A stretch of 64,000 nucleotides of DNA from Pseudoduganella aquatica (GCF_009857595.1 NZ_WWCU01000008.1:62001-126000); one strand, 5' to 3'. Positions 20,369 to 29,384 are shown, counted from the first letter of the stretch. The notes: generated by a model from the letters alone, not told the origin. A program made the numbers and translations.

Positions 20369-22092
20369 TACAGATCCTCCGAACCCAGCAGCATTTCGGA
20401 GAGGCCTTTACCCGCCTTCACCATCGGCCACACATTCTCGCTCTGGTCGGTAATGAAATTCATAAAGACCAGCTTGTCCTTCATACGGAAGGCGTCCTTG
20501 AGCGCGTTCTCGACGTCGCCCGGCTTCTCGATCTTCATGCCGACGTGGCCGTAGGCCTCGGCCAGCTTCTCGAAGTCCGGCAGCGAATCCATATAGGACT
20601 CGGAGTAGCGCGAACCGTAGTCGATCTGCTGCCACTGGCGGACCATGCCCAGGAAGCGGTTGTTGAGCAGGATGATCTTCGGCGTCAGGTGGTACTGTTT
20701 GCAGGTCGCGAGTTCCTGGATGTTCATCTGGATCGAGCCTTCGCCGGTGATGCAGGCGACGGTGGCGTCCGGATTGGCCATCTGCACGCCCATGGCGTAT
20801 GGCAGGCCGACACCCATGGTGCCCAGGCCGCCGGAGTTGATCCAGCGGCGCGGCTTGTCGAACTTGTAGTACTGCGCGGCCCACATCTGGTGCTGGCCCA
20901 CGTCGGAGGTGACGTAGGCGTCGCCGCCGGTGACCTGCCACAGCTTCTCGACCACGTCCTGAGGCTTGATGACCAGGTCGGAGCCGCTGTATTTCAGGCA
21001 GTCCTTGCCGCGCCATTCATTGATCTGCTTCCACCAGTTGCCCACGGCGGGATTCGGCTTCTGCTCGGCCGCGTCCAGCTGGGACAGGAACTCGACCAGC
21101 ACGTCCTTGACGTTGCCGACGATGGGAATGTCCACTTTCACGCGCTTGGAGATCGACGATGGATCGATGTCCACGTGGATGATCTTGCGCGGGTTGGTGG
21201 CGAAGTGTTTCGGGTTGCCGATCACGCGGTCGTCGAAACGGGCGCCGATGGCGATCAGGACGTCGCAGTTCTGCATCGCCATGTTCGCTTCGTAGGTGCC
21301 GTGCATGCCGGGCATGCCGACGAACTTGTCGTCGGAGGCGCGGTAGGCGCCCAGGCCCATCAGCGTGTTGGTGACCGGGAAGCCCAGCTTGTCGACCAGC
21401 TTGTTCAGCTCGGGCGCGGCATTGGCCAGGATCACGCCGCCGCCGGTGTAGATCATCGGGCGTTCGGCTTGCAGCAGCAGTTGCACGGCCTTGCGGATCT
21501 GGCCCGAATGGCCCTTGTCCACTGGCTTGTACGAGCGCATTTCGATCTCCTTGGGATAGGAGAACGGGGCCTTGTGCATGCTGATGTCTTTGGGGATATC
21601 GACCAGCACGGGGCCGGGACGGCCGGTGCGGGCGATAAAGAAAGCTTTTTTAATGGTTTCCGCCAGGTCTTTCACGTCCTTGACCAGGAAGTTGTGCTTG
21701 ACCACAGGGCGGGTGATGCCCACGGTGTCGCATTCCTGGAAGGCGTCCTGGCCGATGGCGTGGCTGGGCACCTGGCCCGAGATCACAACCATGGGGATGG
21801 AATCCATGTAGGCGGTGGACAAGCCGGTCACGGCATTGGTCACGCCCGGGCCGGAAGTCACCAGCGCAACGCCCACCTTTTGCGAGCAACGCGAATACGC
21901 GTCGGCGGCATGGATGGCGGCCTGCTCGTGGCGAACGAGGATGTGCTGGAATTTGTCCTGCTTGAAGATGGCGTCGTAGATGTAGAGCACTGCGCCGCCG
22001 GGGTAGCCAAAGACGTGCTCAACGCCTTCTTCGGCCAGACAACGGACGAGTATCTCTGCGCCCGTGATGGGTGCATTGGCTTCGGTGTTCAT
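20368..22092 (-). CDS. ilvB: Acetolactate synthase large (catalytic) subunit
   Basis: Thiamine-diphosphate and FAD enzyme of 574 residues that joins two pyruvates, or pyruvate and 2-oxobutyrate. Family landmarks: VEHVFGYPGGAVLYIYD near residue 20, the catalytic glutamate in RHEQAAIHAADAYSR near 55, the FAD-binding central domain, and the ThDP motif GEGSIQMNIQELAT with downstream NNRFLGMVRQWQ near 475-500. Called ilvB here; the alternative symbol ilvI is used in many betaproteobacteria. A plausible ribosome-binding site GAAAGGA lies upstream of ATG. It leads the ilvB-ilvH-ilvC operon. Confidence 0.97.
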
Positions 22093-22574
22093 AAAACATT
22101 CCTTTCAAGGTCCATAGGAGATTGATCGGATGCTCTTTCCTGGCGAAGCTATGCAATGCGGGGCAGTTCTCCTGGCTTCCCTTCTCTCTGCGGTCACGTC
22201 ACTTCTTCCCGTAGCCATAGATACGGTGCAAAGTGGCGCTAAACGCAACTCGTTTGGCCGGAGTGTCTGCCGCGGTTGTGCATACCTCTCGCGCTTGTGG
22301 CGCGGGTTAGAGCAAACTGCTGACAAATGAAAGCGGGAGTTGCCGATGACAGCCTTGTGTGCTGCCGGACAAAACCAAGGACTTCGTGGTGTTCGAAGCG
22401 ATCTATACGGTACTGCGCCGCACCAATTTGGTCAAGTAAAATAGCGAGCAATCTGCAATTGAGGGGCCATTCTGGTGCACTTACTTGTTGCAAAACGTGA
22501 AAAACAAGCGGAAAGGCCCGTTTTTTGCTAGGATGCAGCCTGTTCATCTCCCCCCGGCAGTACGTCCCCGACGC
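22093..22574. other. 482-base gap between divergent ilvB and sigma-factor genes
   Basis: It must hold both divergent promoters. No leader peptide rich in Leu/Ile/Val is visible on the ilv side, so classical attenuation is not supported. A short inverted repeat CGCGC-TTGTG-GCGCG lies near 22291-22305. A 29-codon startless frame at 22350-22439 (plus strand) ends KDFVVFEAIYTVLRRTNLVK-stop and could be a gene remnant. The region 22440-22574 is AT-richer and contains TTTTTTGCTAGGATG, a possible -10 region for the sigma gene. Small frames here have no ribosome-binding site and are not called. Confidence 0.4.
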
Positions 22575-23144
22575 ATGGCAACAGATAAAGAATTATCGGA
22601 TTTTCTCGAGAACGTCGAGCGGCGCGCCTTCAAACAAGCCGTCTACGCGGTGCGCAAGGAAGAAAGCGCGCTGGACATCGTGCAGGACGCGATGATCAAG
22701 CTGGCCGAAAAATACGGCGACAAGCCGGCCGCCGAGCTGCCGATGCTGTTCCAGCGCATCCTGCAGACCACCATCCTCGATTATTTCCGCCGCGAAAAGG
22801 TGCGCAACACCTGGGTCAGCCTGTTCTCCGGCATGAGCTCCTCGGCCGACGAGCACGACGACTTCGACATCCTGGAGTCCTACGAGGCCGAGCAAGGCTC
22901 GCAGGCCGCCGAGTCCAGCGCCGACAAGGTCGAGCGCATGCAGACGCTGAGCGCCATCGATGACGAAGTACAAAAACTGCCCGCGCGTCAACGGGAAGCC
23001 TTCCTTATGCGTTACCTACATGATCTGGACGTGGCCGAGACGGCCGAAGCGATGGGATGTTCCGAAGGGAGCGTGAAAACACATTGCTCAAGGGCAACCC
23101 ACACTCTCGCCGAAGCGCTCAAAGCCAAGGGAATTAAATTATGA
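22575..23144 (+). CDS. ECF-type RNA polymerase sigma factor
   Basis: A 189-residue sigma-70-family factor. Region 2 (VERRAFKQAVYAVRKEESAL through VQDAMIKLAEKYGDKP and LFQRILQTTILDYFRREKVRN) binds core polymerase and the -10; region 4 (LPARQREAFLMRYLHDLDVA then EGSVKTHCSRATHTL) is the -35 helix-turn-helix. An acidic, disordered linker (SADEHDDFDILESYEAEQG) joins them and is longer than in most ECF factors. Start chosen at MATDKELSDFL because similarity begins there; an upstream TTG in frame at 22485 would add 30 unlikely residues. The last four bases overlap the DUF3619 gene, a layout typical of sigma/anti-sigma pairs. Confidence 0.88.
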   Translation: MATDKELSDFLENVERRAFKQAVYAVRKEESALDIVQDAMIKLAEKYGDKPAAELPMLFQRILQTTILDYFRREKVRNTWVSLFSGMSSSADEHDDFDILESYEAEQGSQAAESSADKVERMQTLSAIDDEVQKLPARQREAFLMRYLHDLDVAETAEAMGCSEGSVKTHCSRATHTLAEALKAKGIKL

Positions 23145-23548
23145 ATACCGACGATCTGAACTTTGCCTATCGGGTGCGGCACGCACTCAACGAGAAGCTG
23201 GACGACCTGCCGGCTTCGACCACCGACCGCCTGGCCGCCGCCCGCAAGGCCGCCATGGCGCGCAAGAAGGCGCACGTGCCGGTGCGCGTGACCCAGGCCG
23301 AACTGGCCGGCGCGGGCACGCACGCGGCCGGCTTCTTCAGCAGCCCGTTCAGCTGGCTGGGCCGCATGCGCGTGGCCGTCCCCATGCTGATCCTGGTGGC
23401 CGGCATGGTGGGCGTGTACCAGTACGAAGAACAGCAGCGCATCGCCGAGCTGGCCGAGCTGGACGCGGCCGTGCTGTCGGACGAACTGCCGCTGTCGGCC
23501 TATCTGGACCACGGCTTCAACGCTTACCTTGAGAATCGCGAGCAATAA
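23141..23548 (+). CDS. DUF3619 membrane protein, possible anti-sigma factor
   Basis: A 135-residue protein with an N-terminal cytoplasmic part of about 75 residues (MNTDDLNFAYRVRHALNEKL, then LPASTTDRLAAARKAAMARK), one transmembrane helix (VAVPMLILVAGMVGVYQY, about 78-96) and a short periplasmic tail ending in SAYLDHGFNAYLENREQ. The family is DUF3619. Overlap by ATGA with the sigma gene and the single-pass topology match small anti-sigma factors, but no zinc-binding or RseA motif is seen, so the role is inferred from context only. Confidence 0.85.
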   Translation: MNTDDLNFAYRVRHALNEKLDDLPASTTDRLAAARKAAMARKKAHVPVRVTQAELAGAGTHAAGFFSSPFSWLGRMRVAVPMLILVAGMVGVYQYEEQQRIAELAELDAAVLSDELPLSAYLDHGFNAYLENREQ

Positions 23549-23550
23549 GG

Positions 23551-24318
23551 ATGGCGCGTATCAGCCTGATTACTCTGTCTCGCTACAAGGGTGAACTGGT
23601 CAGCCTGGCGCTGTGCGGCTGGGCTGCCGTGGCCGCCGCACAAGGCGGCGCTGCCACTGCCACGCCGGCCTCCGCGCCGGCGGCGGCGCCCGGCAAGCAC
23701 GCGGTTGCCCCGATCGCCCTCGAAAAACCGCTGTGGAAAGACCTCACGCCCGCCCAGCAGCGCGCCCTTGAGCCGCTGTCGGCCGAGTGGAACAAGCTGA
23801 CCGGCCTGCGCAAGCAGAAATGGCTGGAAATCGCCAACCGTTTCGCATCGATGAAGCCGGACGAGCAACAGCGCGTGCATGAGCGCATGCGCGACTGGCT
23901 GCGCCTGACGCCGGAGCAGCGCCGCCAGGTGCGCGAGAATTTCGCCCGCTCGCAGAAGATCACGCCGGGCCAGAAATCGGCCCAGTGGGAGCAGTACCAG
24001 CAACTGCCGGAAGAAAAGAAAAAACAGCTGGCGGACAAGGCGCCCAAGAAACTGGTTGCCAATCCGCCAACGCCGACCCAAAGCAAGGCGCCCACCGTGG
24101 CGCCGGTGAAGTCCAAACTGCCGCCGGCAGCCGGCGCGCAGGTTCCAGGTGTACCGGCCCCAGGCACACCGGCCGCCGCCCCTGCGCCTGGCGCCACGCC
24201 GGCCAGCCCTGCAGCCGCCCTGCCCGGCGCGGCCAATGTGGTTCCGGGCGCCGCCCCTGCCACCGTTGCTCCGGTCCCAGCCACTCCGACCCAGCCCACG
24301 CCAGCCAATGTCAAATAG
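23551..24318 (+). CDS. DUF3106 exported protein
   Basis: A 255-residue protein; the start MARISLITLSRYKGELVSLA lies two bases after the DUF3619 stop. A hydrophobic segment with AVAAAQ cleavage-like site (about residue 31) suggests export. The DUF3106 core at about 58-155 is helical and charged (WKDLTPAQQRALEPLSAEWN, RKQKWLEIANRFASMKPDEQ, MRDWLRLTPEQRRQVRENFA), similar in style to Spy/LTXXQ-type periplasmic chaperones. The last 90 residues are a low-complexity Pro/Ala/Thr tail. Co-transcribed with the sigma factor and RDD gene. Function unknown. Confidence 0.85.
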   Translation: MARISLITLSRYKGELVSLALCGWAAVAAAQGGAATATPASAPAAAPGKHAVAPIALEKPLWKDLTPAQQRALEPLSAEWNKLTGLRKQKWLEIANRFASMKPDEQQRVHERMRDWLRLTPEQRRQVRENFARSQKITPGQKSAQWEQYQQLPEEKKKQLADKAPKKLVANPPTPTQSKAPTVAPVKSKLPPAAGAQVPGVPAPGTPAAAPAPGATPASPAAALPGAANVVPGAAPATVAPVPATPTQPTPANVK

Positions 24319-24841
24319 CATGCCGATCGAGCAGCCGGCGCCCACCGTCAAGCGCCGCCTGATTTCCATGGTGTACGAATTGCTGCTGGCGTTCGCGGTG
24401 CTGTTCCTGCCCTTCCTGATTTTTGAAATCGTCTCCGGCGCATCGCACACGCCGGTAGCCGAGCACATGCGCCAAATGCTGGCCTTCCTGGTGCTGGGCG
24501 CCTACTTCATCCACCAATGGGTGCGCGAGGGCCAGACGCTGGCCATGCGCACCTGGCGCATCAAGGTGGTGCTGCCGGGCCATGCCCACGTGCCGCCCAA
24601 GATCGCCGCGCTGCGCTATCTGCTCAGCTGGGGCTGGGTGCTGCCCGCGCTGGTGGTCGACTACGCCTTCGGCCTGAGCCGCTGGCAGGCGCTGAACGCC
24701 ATCGGCGCCGGCATCCTGGCCTGGGCGCTGACCGCCTTCTTCAACAAGGACCGCCAGTTCCTGCACGACCGCATCGCAGGCACCCGCCTGGTCCAGCTGC
24801 CCAAGCCGGCCGAAAAGGGCAAAGAGCAGGCCGCAACATGA
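24308..24841 (+). CDS. RDD family membrane protein
   Basis: A 177-residue inner-membrane protein with four hydrophobic segments (LLLAFAVLFLPFLIFEIVSG, QMLAFLVLGAYFIH, LLSWGWVLPALVVDYAF, LNAIGAGILAWALTAFF) and the family's Arg and Asp residues near the first and last helices (VKRRLISMVYE, DRQFLHDRIAGTRLV). The chosen ATG 24308 overlaps the DUF3106 stop by 11 bases; ATG 24320 is possible. RDD proteins have been linked to ion or small-molecule transport in a few organisms; no specific role can be assigned here. Last gene of the sigma-factor operon. Confidence 0.88.
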   Translation: MSNSMPIEQPAPTVKRRLISMVYELLLAFAVLFLPFLIFEIVSGASHTPVAEHMRQMLAFLVLGAYFIHQWVREGQTLAMRTWRIKVVLPGHAHVPPKIAALRYLLSWGWVLPALVVDYAFGLSRWQALNAIGAGILAWALTAFFNKDRQFLHDRIAGTRLVQLPKPAEKGKEQAAT

Positions 24842-24935
24842 CGATGGAAGGCTTGGCCAGCGCCAGGCCGACGGGTCGCCCCTGCAAATGCCCGCCCGCT
24901 GACCTGAACCCGCCTGCCTGACAGGCGACGCTTCC

Positions 24936-26462
24936 TTACTTCGCAGCGGCACCCGCAAGTTCAGCAAGGATCTGCCGCGCCCGCTCGTTTCGCTCAGCGC
25001 TATGGGCTTGCGCCGCCTCCGGACTCTTGAGGTACTTTTCCAAAGCGTCCGCAACGCCTTCCGTGGTACCTGAGCGCAGCAGCACGGTGACGCGCCGGTG
25101 CCATGCTTCCCCGTTTGCCGGATATTCGGCATTCAGCATATCCACATAGGTGCGCGCCTGGTCCTGCTGCCAAGTGACGAGCATGACCTCGAGCAGACTC
25201 AATAAAGCGCGCTCACGCGTCGCGCCGGTCGTCATAGCGGCCTTGAGCTGCGGAACGGCATCGTCGTAGCGTTCCAGGCGCAAATAGGCTCGCCCGAGCA
25301 GCAATTGCGTATCGGCGTCCTTGCTGTCGAGCTGATAGGCTGTAGTCAGCACCACGGCTGCAGCATCCGGCTCGCCCAGGTTCAGCAGATTGCGGCCGGC
25401 CTCGCGGCTTGCGAACGGATCGACGCTGAATCGCATCCACTGCAGTTGGAAAGTGAGCGCTTCCCAGCGATCGCCGGTATTCGCGAGCGCGGTATTCATC
25501 ACCAGAGAGTCGTAGATCTCGTGAAACGGCAAGGCCAGCGCCATTGGCTTCATGAACGTGGCCCTTTCCGCGTGCTGCTCCGTCCTTAACTGCGTATCAA
25601 CCAGGTCGAGCGGAAGATAGGCCATGCTGTCTGCCACCAGCGGGCGCGCCGCCATATAAGGTTCAAGTTTCCTGGCATAAGCCTGCATAGCCTCATAGCT
25701 GCCGCCCCAACGCGGCCTGAGGGCGCGCATCGCGGCAACCGCCAGATGCCGGCAAGCCGGGTCAACAGCTTCCCCCTGCCGCAGCGCATCGGCCTGGACT
25801 TTGTCTTCGCTGAGCAGCATGCCGAGAAACAGCGACGTTGCGTGCGCGTCGGTGAGCCGTGGCTCGCGTGCCGCAGCCTGGCCGAGCATGTGCAGCGCCT
25901 TGAAGGCGTTGGCCGACATGAGGCGCATTTTCTCGTCCGACGTTTCCGCCGCCGCAGCAGTGCCACGCGCAGCGATCGCGGCGCGGCTGAAGTGCCTGCC
26001 ACGTGCCGCCAGGGCAAAGGCGCTTTGCGGCGCGTTTTCCAGCCAGGCAGCGCTCAACCGGTCTGACTCGGCGCCGCCGTCAAATATCTCGAAGTCGCGG
26101 TGGATGATTTCGCTGGGCTCGCCCTGGACCGGAAAATGCCGCTCCAGGTCACCTTGAAAGAGCGCATCGAGCGCGGCGTATGCCTTACGCTCCACCAGGA
26201 CTGCCACTTGGGCAGTCGTTACCGAACGGCCAAACAGATATTCACACTGTGCCCTCGCCTGCCCGGCGGGCCAGCGATTGCCAGGCAAGTCGGGAAAGGC
26301 AAGACAGCGCTGCAAAGGGTCTTTGATGGCATCCGCGTCCATGGCGGCGCGAAGATAGGCTTGCATCGCAGGCGGCGCGCGCGAAAAAATGGCGGCCGGG
26401 GTTTGCGCTTGTGCAGCTAGGCAGGCGAGCGCCAGGCCAAGCATCATCACGAATTTGGACAT
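24936..26462 (-). CDS. Exported TPR-type protein, DUF4034-like N-terminal region
   Basis: A 508-residue protein with a signal peptide (MSKFVMMLGLALACLAAQAQ). Residues about 95-300 resemble DUF4034 (FQGDLERHF, WLENAPQSAFALAARGRHFS, GRHFSRAAIAARGT, followed by helices), and the C-terminal third is a tetratricopeptide array (AGRNLLNLGEPDAAAVVLTT, DTQLLLGRAYLRLERYDDA, EAWHRRVTVLLRSGTTEGVA). DUF4034 assignment is from memory of the motif and moderately sure. The neighbouring genes are unrelated. G+C is slightly lower than average (37 of 60 at 25801-25860). Likely a periplasmic or outer-membrane-associated scaffold; no function assigned. Confidence 0.65.
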   Translation of the reverse strand: MSKFVMMLGLALACLAAQAQTPAAIFSRAPPAMQAYLRAAMDADAIKDPLQRCLAFPDLPGNRWPAGQARAQCEYLFGRSVTTAQVAVLVERKAYAALDALFQGDLERHFPVQGEPSEIIHRDFEIFDGGAESDRLSAAWLENAPQSAFALAARGRHFSRAAIAARGTAAAAETSDEKMRLMSANAFKALHMLGQAAAREPRLTDAHATSLFLGMLLSEDKVQADALRQGEAVDPACRHLAVAAMRALRPRWGGSYEAMQAYARKLEPYMAARPLVADSMAYLPLDLVDTQLRTEQHAERATFMKPMALALPFHEIYDSLVMNTALANTGDRWEALTFQLQWMRFSVDPFASREAGRNLLNLGEPDAAAVVLTTAYQLDSKDADTQLLLGRAYLRLERYDDAVPQLKAAMTTGATRERALLSLLEVMLVTWQQDQARTYVDMLNAEYPANGEAWHRRVTVLLRSGTTEGVADALEKYLKSPEAAQAHSAERNERARQILAELAGAAAK

Positions 26463-26521
26463 GGCATACCAGCAATATTAAGAACACCATCTTGCCATGC
26501 AGCTACTTCGATCGCAACAAA

Positions 26522-27250
26522 TTAAAAGCGCTCGAAGTCCGTCAGGTAGCGCCACTCGCCGACCGGCAGGCTGGACATGGCGATGCGGCCGATGCGGATG
26601 CGCTTCATGGCCACCACTTTCAGGCCCACCAGCTTGCACATGTGCTGGATCTGGCCCGGCTTGGGCGCCTTCAGCGCGAAGCGCAGGCGCTTCTCGTTCT
26701 GCCAGCTGACCTTGATCGGCGGCAGCGGCTTGCCGTTGTAAGGCAGGCCGTGGTTCAGCAGCGCCAGGCCATTGTCGGCGATGCTGCCCTCCACTTCCAC
26801 GATGATTTCCTGCTCCAGCCCTTCGGACAGCTTGCGCGTGACGCGGAAGTCCTGCGTCAGCACCACCAGGCCGCTGGCCATGGTTTCCAGCGGCGACTCC
26901 AGCGACAAATTCACCAGGTGGCGCTTGAGGAAGCGCTCGCCGCGCGCGGCCTCGGTGCGCGTGGCTTCGCTGATGCAGCTGAATACCGGCTGGCCGTCCT
27001 TGTCGATGCCGGCGCTGATGCCGGCCGGCTTGTTCAGCAGGATGGTGGCCGGCGCGATCTCCAGCAGGGTGGCGTCCTTGTCCAGCTCCACGGTCTGTTC
27101 CGGCGCAACGCGCGCGCCCGCCTCCTCGACCAGCACGCCGTCCACGCGGACGAAAGCGCCTTCGATATACAGCTCGGCCTCGCGGCGCGAGCACGGAAGC
27201 ATGTCCGCCACGCGCTTGGCGAGGCGGACGGTGTTGTCTTGTTCGGTCAT
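26522..27250 (-). CDS. RsuA/RluB/RluF-type pseudouridine synthase homologue with altered active site
   Basis: A 242-residue protein: N-terminal S4 RNA-binding domain (VRLAKRVADMLPCSRREAEL, YIEGAFVRVDG) then a pseudouridine synthase domain with LNKPAGISAGIDKDG. In the family the catalytic Asp sits in GRLDxxTxGLLLLT; the aligned segment here is SPLETMASGLVVLT, where Glu122 (codon GAA at 26885-26887 on the minus strand) replaces the Asp. The other motifs (VEVEG, LPPIKVSW, GQIQHMCKLVGLKVVAMKRI) are kept, so the fold should be intact. It overlaps the end of ltaE by four bases. Activity is doubtful unless Glu works; it may be an RNA-binding protein. Confidence 0.85.
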   Translation of the reverse strand: MTEQDNTVRLAKRVADMLPCSRREAELYIEGAFVRVDGVLVEEAGARVAPEQTVELDKDATLLEIAPATILLNKPAGISAGIDKDGQPVFSCISEATRTEAARGERFLKRHLVNLSLESPLETMASGLVVLTQDFRVTRKLSEGLEQEIIVEVEGSIADNGLALLNHGLPYNGKPLPPIKVSWQNEKRLRFALKAPKPGQIQHMCKLVGLKVVAMKRIRIGRIAMSSLPVGEWRYLTDFERF

Positions 27251-28266
27251 AATTTGCTGAAGTAGGCCGCAAAGACTGCGGCGGTGCGTTCGAGGCCGGC
27301 GCGCGGCGCGTCGAGATGGGTGACGAGGCGCAGGCGCGGCGCCATGGATACGCGGATGTGCGCAGCCTGCAGCGCTGCCTGCAGCCCTGCCGTGTGCTGC
27401 TGCGGCACCTCCACGTAGAAGATATTGGTTTGCGGCGTGCTGACTTTCAGGCCGGGGATCTTGCCCAGTTCGGCGGCGAGGAAGGCGGCGTTGGCGTGGT
27501 CGTCCGCCAGGCGGCCCACATTGTGCTGCAGCGCGTACAGGCCCGCAGCGGCGATGACGCCGGCCTGGCGCATGCCGCCGCCCAGCATCTTGCGCCAGCG
27601 CTTGCCCTGCTCTATCAGCGCGCGCGAGCCGCACAGCACCGAACCCACCGGCGCGCCCAGTCCTTTGGACAGGCACACGGACACGCTGTCGAAGCCCTGC
27701 ACCGCGTCGCGCAGGCTCACGCCCTGCTGCACGGCGGCGTTGCAGATGCGGGCGCCGTCCAGGTGCGTGGCGAGGCCGCGCTGGTGCGCGTAGGCGGTGG
27801 CCTGCGCCACGTAGGCGGCGGGCAGCACGCGGCCGCCTATGGTGTTTTCCAGCGCCAGCAGGCGCGAACGGGCAAAGTGCACGTCGTCCGGCTTGATGTT
27901 GGCTTCGATGTCGGCGATGGCGATGCTGCCGTCGGCCTGGTTGGGCAAAGGCTGCGGCTGGATGCTGCCCAGGACCGCCGCGCCGCCGCCTTCGTAGCGG
28001 TAGGTGTGCGCTTCCTGGCCGACGATGTATTCGTCGCCGCGGCCGCAGTGGGCCAGCAGCGCGATCAGGTTGGACTGGGTGCCGGAGGGCGCGTACAGGG
28101 CCGCTTCAAAGCCGAACAGTTCGGCGGCGGTGTCCTGCAGCAGGTTGACGGTGGGGTCGTCGCCGTAGACGTCGTCGCCGGTGTCGGCGGCGCGCATCGC
28201 TTCCAGCATGGCTGGACTGGGGCGGGTTACGGTGTCACTGCGAAGGTCTATCCACTGCTCACTCAT
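27247..28266 (-). CDS. ltaE: Low-specificity L-threonine aldolase
   Basis: PLP enzyme of fold type I, 339 residues, that splits L-threonine or L-allo-threonine to glycine and acetaldehyde. Motifs: IDLRSDTVTRPSPAMLEAM at the N-terminus, GDDVYGDDPTVNLLQ, the EAHTYRYEGGGAA cofactor loop, HLDGARICNAA, and the Schiff-base lysine in VCLSKGLGAPVGS near residue 200. Length and all landmarks are standard. The gene's stop overlaps the next gene's start (ATGA). Confidence 0.95.
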   Translation of the reverse strand: MSEQWIDLRSDTVTRPSPAMLEAMRAADTGDDVYGDDPTVNLLQDTAAELFGFEAALYAPSGTQSNLIALLAHCGRGDEYIVGQEAHTYRYEGGGAAVLGSIQPQPLPNQADGSIAIADIEANIKPDDVHFARSRLLALENTIGGRVLPAAYVAQATAYAHQRGLATHLDGARICNAAVQQGVSLRDAVQGFDSVSVCLSKGLGAPVGSVLCGSRALIEQGKRWRKMLGGGMRQAGVIAAAGLYALQHNVGRLADDHANAAFLAAELGKIPGLKVSTPQTNIFYVEVPQQHTAGLQAALQAAHIRVSMAPRLRLVTHLDAPRAGLERTAAVFAAYFSKL

Positions 28267-28284
28267 GTTCCCGCCCTTTTTCGA

Positions 28285-29193
28285 TTATTCAGCTTTGGCT
28301 AACTGCTCCGCAAAGAAGCGATTGCCCATTTCTTCCAGTCCCAGCGTCTCCAGCACTTCCTGCAAGCGCTCCGTCGGACGGCGGCGCGGCAGGTTTTTGT
28401 AGCTGGCGATGATGAGTTCATTCTTCATCGAGTGCTCCCACCCAACCAGCTCGGTCACGTTCACGTGGTAGCCATGCGCTTCCAGCTGCAGGCAGCGCAG
28501 CACGTTGGTGACCTGGCTGCCGAATTCGCGCGTGTGGATGGGGTGGCGCCAGATTTCGGTCAGCGGGCTTTTCAGCTGCCTGGCCTTGTTCTTCTTCAGC
28601 ACCGTGGCCACTTCGGCCTGGCAGCACGGCACCAGCACCATGAACTTGGCCTTCTTCTTCAGGGCGAAGGCGATGGCGTCGTCGGTGGCGGTGTTACAGG
28701 CGTGCAGCGCGGTGACGATGTCGATCTGCTCCGGCAGTTCTTTGGACTCGGTCGATTCCGCCACCGACAGCGGCAGGAAGGACATGCCCTTGAAGCCGAA
28801 CTTGGCGGCCAGCTCCTGCGAACGCGCCACCAGCTCGGCGCGCGTTTCAATGCCGTAGATGTGCGAGTTGTCTTCCAGGTGCTTGAAGAACAGGTCGTAG
28901 ATGATGAAGCCGAGGTAGGACTTGCCTGCGCCGTGGTCGACCAGCGACACGCCCGGACCCTGCGCCTGCACTTCCTTCAGCAGCGGCTCGATGAACTGGT
29001 ACAGGTGGTAGACCTGCTTCAGCTTGCGGCGGCTGTCCTGGTTCAGCTTGCCGTCGCGCGTGAGGATGTGCAGTTCCTGCAGCAGCGCGACCGACTGGCC
29101 TTCGCGGACCTCGGGCATATTGGCGGCAGCGGTGACGGTGTCGCCCAGCGGGGCCGGCTTGGCTGGCTTGGCTGCTGTCTTAGGCTGCTTCAT
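28285..29193 (-). CDS. Class I SAM-dependent methyltransferase (Methyltransf_32-like)
   Basis: A 302-residue protein read from MKQPKTAAKPAK; this ATG overlaps the end of iscX by 14 bases. After a Lys/Pro/Ala-rich tail the helical segment RKLKQVYHLYQFIEPLLKEV leads into the Rossmann core: motif I VSLVDHGAGKSYLGFI, ENSHIYGIETRAELV as motif II, and DIVTALHACNTATDDAI, followed by MVLVPCCQAEV. This DHGAGK-x-YL and HACNTATD pattern is characteristic of the Methyltransf_32 family that includes tRNA and GSTCD-like methyltransferases. Substrate unknown. Its coupling to the isc operon is probably positional. Confidence 0.8.
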   Translation of the reverse strand: MKQPKTAAKPAKPAPLGDTVTAAANMPEVREGQSVALLQELHILTRDGKLNQDSRRKLKQVYHLYQFIEPLLKEVQAQGPGVSLVDHGAGKSYLGFIIYDLFFKHLEDNSHIYGIETRAELVARSQELAAKFGFKGMSFLPLSVAESTESKELPEQIDIVTALHACNTATDDAIAFALKKKAKFMVLVPCCQAEVATVLKKNKARQLKSPLTEIWRHPIHTREFGSQVTNVLRCLQLEAHGYHVNVTELVGWEHSMKNELIIASYKNLPRRRPTERLQEVLETLGLEEMGNRFFAEQLAKAE

Positions 29194-29374
29194 CGATCCA
29201 CGCCTGCTGTATCGCTTCCAGTACCTTCTCGCCGCCACGGGTGTGGTCGTCGTCGAAGCCGTCCAGGTCCACCACCCAGTTGTGCAGGTCGGTGAAGCGG
29301 ATGGCGATCGGGTCGATCTCCGGGAACTTGTCGTACAGCGCTTCGGCGATGGCCGTAATGTCGCTCCATTTCAT
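29180..29374 (-). CDS. iscX: Fe-S cluster assembly protein IscX
   Basis: Small acidic 64-residue protein that binds IscS and iron and modulates cluster assembly. The sequence matches the family end to end: KWSDITAIAEALYDKFPEID, then IRFTDLHNWVVDLDGFDDD and the C-terminal helix KVLEAIQQAWIDEA. Last gene of the isc operon, 10 bases after the fdx stop, and overlapping the methyltransferase gene by 14 bases. Confidence 0.95.
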   Translation of the reverse strand: MKWSDITAIAEALYDKFPEIDPIAIRFTDLHNWVVDLDGFDDDHTRGGEKVLEAIQQAWIDEAA

Positions 29375-29384
29375 GCTGCGCTCC

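Noticed and set aside
22093..22330. Leader-peptide attenuator for ilvB
   Set aside because: No short frame rich in Leu, Ile or Val and no clear terminator/antiterminator pair was seen.
22239..22547. 102-codon minus-strand frame upstream of ilvB
   Set aside because: No ribosome-binding site, no family resemblance, and it would cover the expected promoter region.
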